In this document: positions 7,215-8,860 of the stretch, piece after piece
Layout of the letters: every line of letters begins with the position of its first letter
Numbering within the stretch: the stretch's first letter is position 1
Assembly (NCBI GenBank): GCA_030600745.1
Contig: JAUVLL010000113.1
Span: 1 to 8,860, forward strand
Reading direction: 5' to 3'
DNA from: Spirochaetaceae bacterium
GTDB lineage: Bacteria; Spirochaetota; Spirochaetia; B11-G9
DNA: 8,860 nt
The notes under the pieces: model-generated
The model's input: only the letters and a program-made list of their open reading frames with translations
What the model was told of the DNA's origin: nothing
Databases searched by the model: none
Program-made: the position numbers and the translations under genes

Positions 7215-8294
7215 CTACTGACCGATGGCAGTTCCAACTTTAATTTCACCACTGGTAATCTTTTTGGTAATTTCATCAATTTTGGCTCTCATATCTGCTG
7301 CGACAATTTTCCGGTAATTTTCGTTGTCAGCAAGACCTACTCCGCCTTTTTCGATGTTAAGAACTTCTGCTTCTCCATATTTAAGAGTACCGTCAATATG
7401 CATTTTGATAGCTCTGAAAATTGAGAAGTCAACATTTTTCATCATAGATGTAACAATATTAGCTGCTTTTGCAGGATCAGTATCTGCAAAAAGAAGATAC
7501 TGGTCTGAATCTACACCAAGGGTATATTTACCTTTTTCTTTTGCAGCATCAATACCACCAAGTCCCTTTTCACCGGCAACATTAAAAGTTATATCTGCAC
7601 CCTGATCAAACATAGCTAAAGTAAGTTCTTTACCCTTTGCAGGATCACTGAATGCACCGGCATAAGTAACAAGCACTTTTACATCAGGATCAATATAGGC
7701 AGCACCTTCTTCAAAACCAACCTTAAAGTCATTTATAACAGGTATATCCATTCCACCAAGAAATCCAATAACTTTATCGGGATTAGCCTGAGGAAGATTT
7801 GAAGTCGTAATCATAGCCGCAAGAGCACCTGTGAGAAAAGATGCTTCATTCTGACTGTAAACAATAGAGTACACATTCCCTAAATCGCCGTTTGCATAGT
7901 TAACCGCAGTATCATAGGTAAAGAATTTCTTTTCGGGATGATTGGGAGCTATCTTTTCCAGATATTCCACAAGCTGCCATGTACCGGCAATAACGATGTC
8001 CCAGTCACCTTCAGAAAGCTGGAGAATATCCGGTTCCCACCTTGAAGAATCGTATCCGCCTTCAACAACCTTTCCAATAATCCCCAACTCTTTTACAGCC
8101 TGGTCAATACCACGGGCGGCAGAGTCAAAGAAAGATTTGTCTCCAAGTGTTCCATTTACATAGAGAACTACCTTTACCTTTTCTACAGCAGGAGCAGCGG
8201 CCTCTTTCTTTTTACAACCTGTTACACTAAACCCAATTGCCAGCACCATAAGAACAGCGAGACCAACAATGAGCATCCTTCTAAATTTGTTCAT
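7215..8294 (-). CDS. BMP/PnrA-family nucleoside-binding lipoprotein
   Basis: Substrate-binding protein of the importer (359 aa), anchored to the membrane by lipid. The signal peptide has basic residues at 3-6, a hydrophobic stretch at 7-22 and the lipobox VTGC with lipidated C27, followed by KKKEAAAP as a linker. BMP-family marks: GDKSFFD (51-57), like the nucleobase-contacting DDKSF region of Treponema PnrA; FLGGMDIPVI (178-187); and GVDSDQ (260-265), whose Asp residues bind ribose in this family. The start ATG 8294 has GGAGG (8302-8306) seven bases upstream. The 35-bp gap to the upstream nucleoside hydrolase gene indicates co-transcription. The ligand is most likely purine nucleosides, given the hydrolases and deaminase in the same operon. 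Some BMP proteins bind other ligands, so the ligand is inferred. Confidence 0.93.
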   Translation of the reverse strand: MNKFRRMLIVGLAVLMVLAIGFSVTGCKKKEAAAPAVEKVKVVLYVNGTLGDKSFFDSAARGIDQAVKELGIIGKVVEGGYDSSRWEPDILQLSEGDWDIVIAGTWQLVEYLEKIAPNHPEKKFFTYDTAVNYANGDLGNVYSIVYSQNEASFLTGALAAMITTSNLPQANPDKVIGFLGGMDIPVINDFKVGFEEGAAYIDPDVKVLVTYAGAFSDPAKGKELTLAMFDQGADITFNVAGEKGLGGIDAAKEKGKYTLGVDSDQYLLFADTDPAKAANIVTSMMKNVDFSIFRAIKMHIDGTLKYGEAEVLNIEKGGVGLADNENYRKIVAADMRAKIDEITKKITSGEIKVGTAIGQ

Positions 8295-8301
8295 TCAAGA
8301 A

Positions 8302-8315
8302 CCTCCAAAAAAAAA
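8302..8315 (-). promoter_or_regulatory. U9 tract plus GGAGG in front of the lipoprotein gene
   Basis: On the minus strand nine T residues (8307-8315) run straight into GGAGG (8302-8306), with a seven-base spacer to ATG 8294. A U-rich stretch here can act as a ribosomal protein S1 landing site that raises translation. I see no GC-rich stem before it, so it is not a terminator. Confidence 0.55.
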
Positions 8316-8329
8316 TATATTCAGACATC

Positions 8330-8860
8330 TTATTCTAATGCCTTTATGGATTTTAGTATAGAATTAAATTTACCTTTTTTTATTTCAAGAATAATGTCCA
8401 TCTCTAAACCTTTGCTGGGAACAGAAGTCCCTCTCATGGTATTAAAGCTTAATTCCATCTTCAAATTTCCCTTAATTCGTCTGGAAACAATAGATTCATC
8501 TAAAACATAGGCCATAGTAATGGGATCAGGAAAACCAACTGCCCGGCTGCCAAAGACCTGTTCGAGAAAATCCAATGGAACCTTCTGCATATCAAGAAGT
8601 AATTTACCTGCTTTTGAATCTTCCAGCCCAAGGGCATTCAGCTCTTCTTCTGTATACATAGCAGAAACAGCTGCATCCCAGGGTACAATTGTAAGAGGGA
8701 TTTCGGCATCAAAGACAAACTGAACAGATTCAGGATCTGCAGCAAAGTTAAACTCTGCAAATTTTGTTATATTCCCTCTTTCCAGGGCACCGCCCATGAT
8801 TACGATTTTTTTAATCAGGTTCTTTAGCTCCGGAAACAAATTGATACTCATAGGAATATT
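8330..8860 (-). CDS. Nucleoside hydrolase-family protein 2, C-terminal part
   Basis: Only the last 176 residues are in the window; the frame stays open through the right edge, and the residues Asn-Ile-Pro before the first Met fit the family's LTNI segment, so the ATG at 8851 is internal. The DxDxxxDD metal motif would lie outside. Visible family marks are KIVIMGGAL (18-26 of the fragment), AEFNFAADPESV (35-46) and a PWD (60-62) segment. It aligns well with nucleoside hydrolase 1, but the catalytic HDALAVA of that protein is FPDPITMA here (110-117): Pro replaces His, while Asp is kept. It may use a different base-activating residue or be specialised for other ribosides; loss of activity is possible. 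The stop lies 35 bp before the lipoprotein start, so it belongs to the same operon. Confidence 0.85.
   Translation of the reverse strand, partial: NIPMSINLFPELKNLIKKIVIMGGALERGNITKFAEFNFAADPESVQFVFDAEIPLTIVPWDAAVSAMYTEEELNALGLEDSKAGKLLLDMQKVPLDFLEQVFGSRAVGFPDPITMAYVLDESIVSRRIKGNLKMELSFNTMRGTSVPSKGLEMDIILEIKKGKFNSILKSIKALE

Noticed and set aside
7127..7279. In-frame 51-codon N-terminal extension of the ABC ATPase
   Set aside because: It overlaps the lipoprotein gene's end, includes the intercistronic hairpin, has no family resemblance, and a better start with ribosome site lies at 7126.
8849..8851. ATG as the start of nucleoside hydrolase 2
   Set aside because: The frame continues to the window edge with family-like residues, and a protein starting here would lack the metal-binding half.

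Overview
The window is bacterial, with tightly packed genes, canonical Shine-Dalgarno sites and a typical lipoprotein signal. The phylum cannot be fixed from the sequence. The moderately AT-rich composition and a BmpA/PnrA-type purine nucleoside receptor with a Cys-Lys-Lys-Lys lipoprotein start would suit a spirochaete or a Firmicute; this is a weak inference.

Layout: the only plus-strand gene, at the left edge (1-1203), encodes an ADP-ribosylglycohydrolase-family protein and may continue beyond the window. After it comes a 97-bp convergent gap that is almost entirely one long imperfect palindrome. Everything from 1301 to the right edge lies on the minus strand and looks like a single operon. 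In transcription order it runs: nucleoside hydrolase 2 (5' part outside the window), BMP-family substrate-binding lipoprotein, tandem-domain ABC ATPase, permease 1, permease 2, nucleoside hydrolase 1, and an amidohydrolase of the adenosine/MTA/SAH-deaminase type. From the ATPase onward every junction overlaps, by 20, 20, 4 and 4 bp. The gaps on either side of the lipoprotein gene are 35 and 88 bp, and the 88-bp gap carries a strong hairpin.

How the genes work together (inference from families and context): the lipoprotein captures nucleosides outside the membrane. The two permeases and the ATPase import them, as in the PnrABCDE (Treponema) and NupNOPQ/Yuf (Bacillus) type importers. Nucleoside hydrolases split them into free base and ribose, and the amidohydrolase deaminates an aminopurine nucleoside or base. 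This is a complete scavenging route in one transcript. The most unusual points are the second nucleoside hydrolase, which has Pro where its paralogue has the catalytic His, the long palindrome between the converging genes, and the hairpin behind the receptor gene. I see no phage, IS, CRISPR or RNA gene, and no clearly undescribed multi-gene system.
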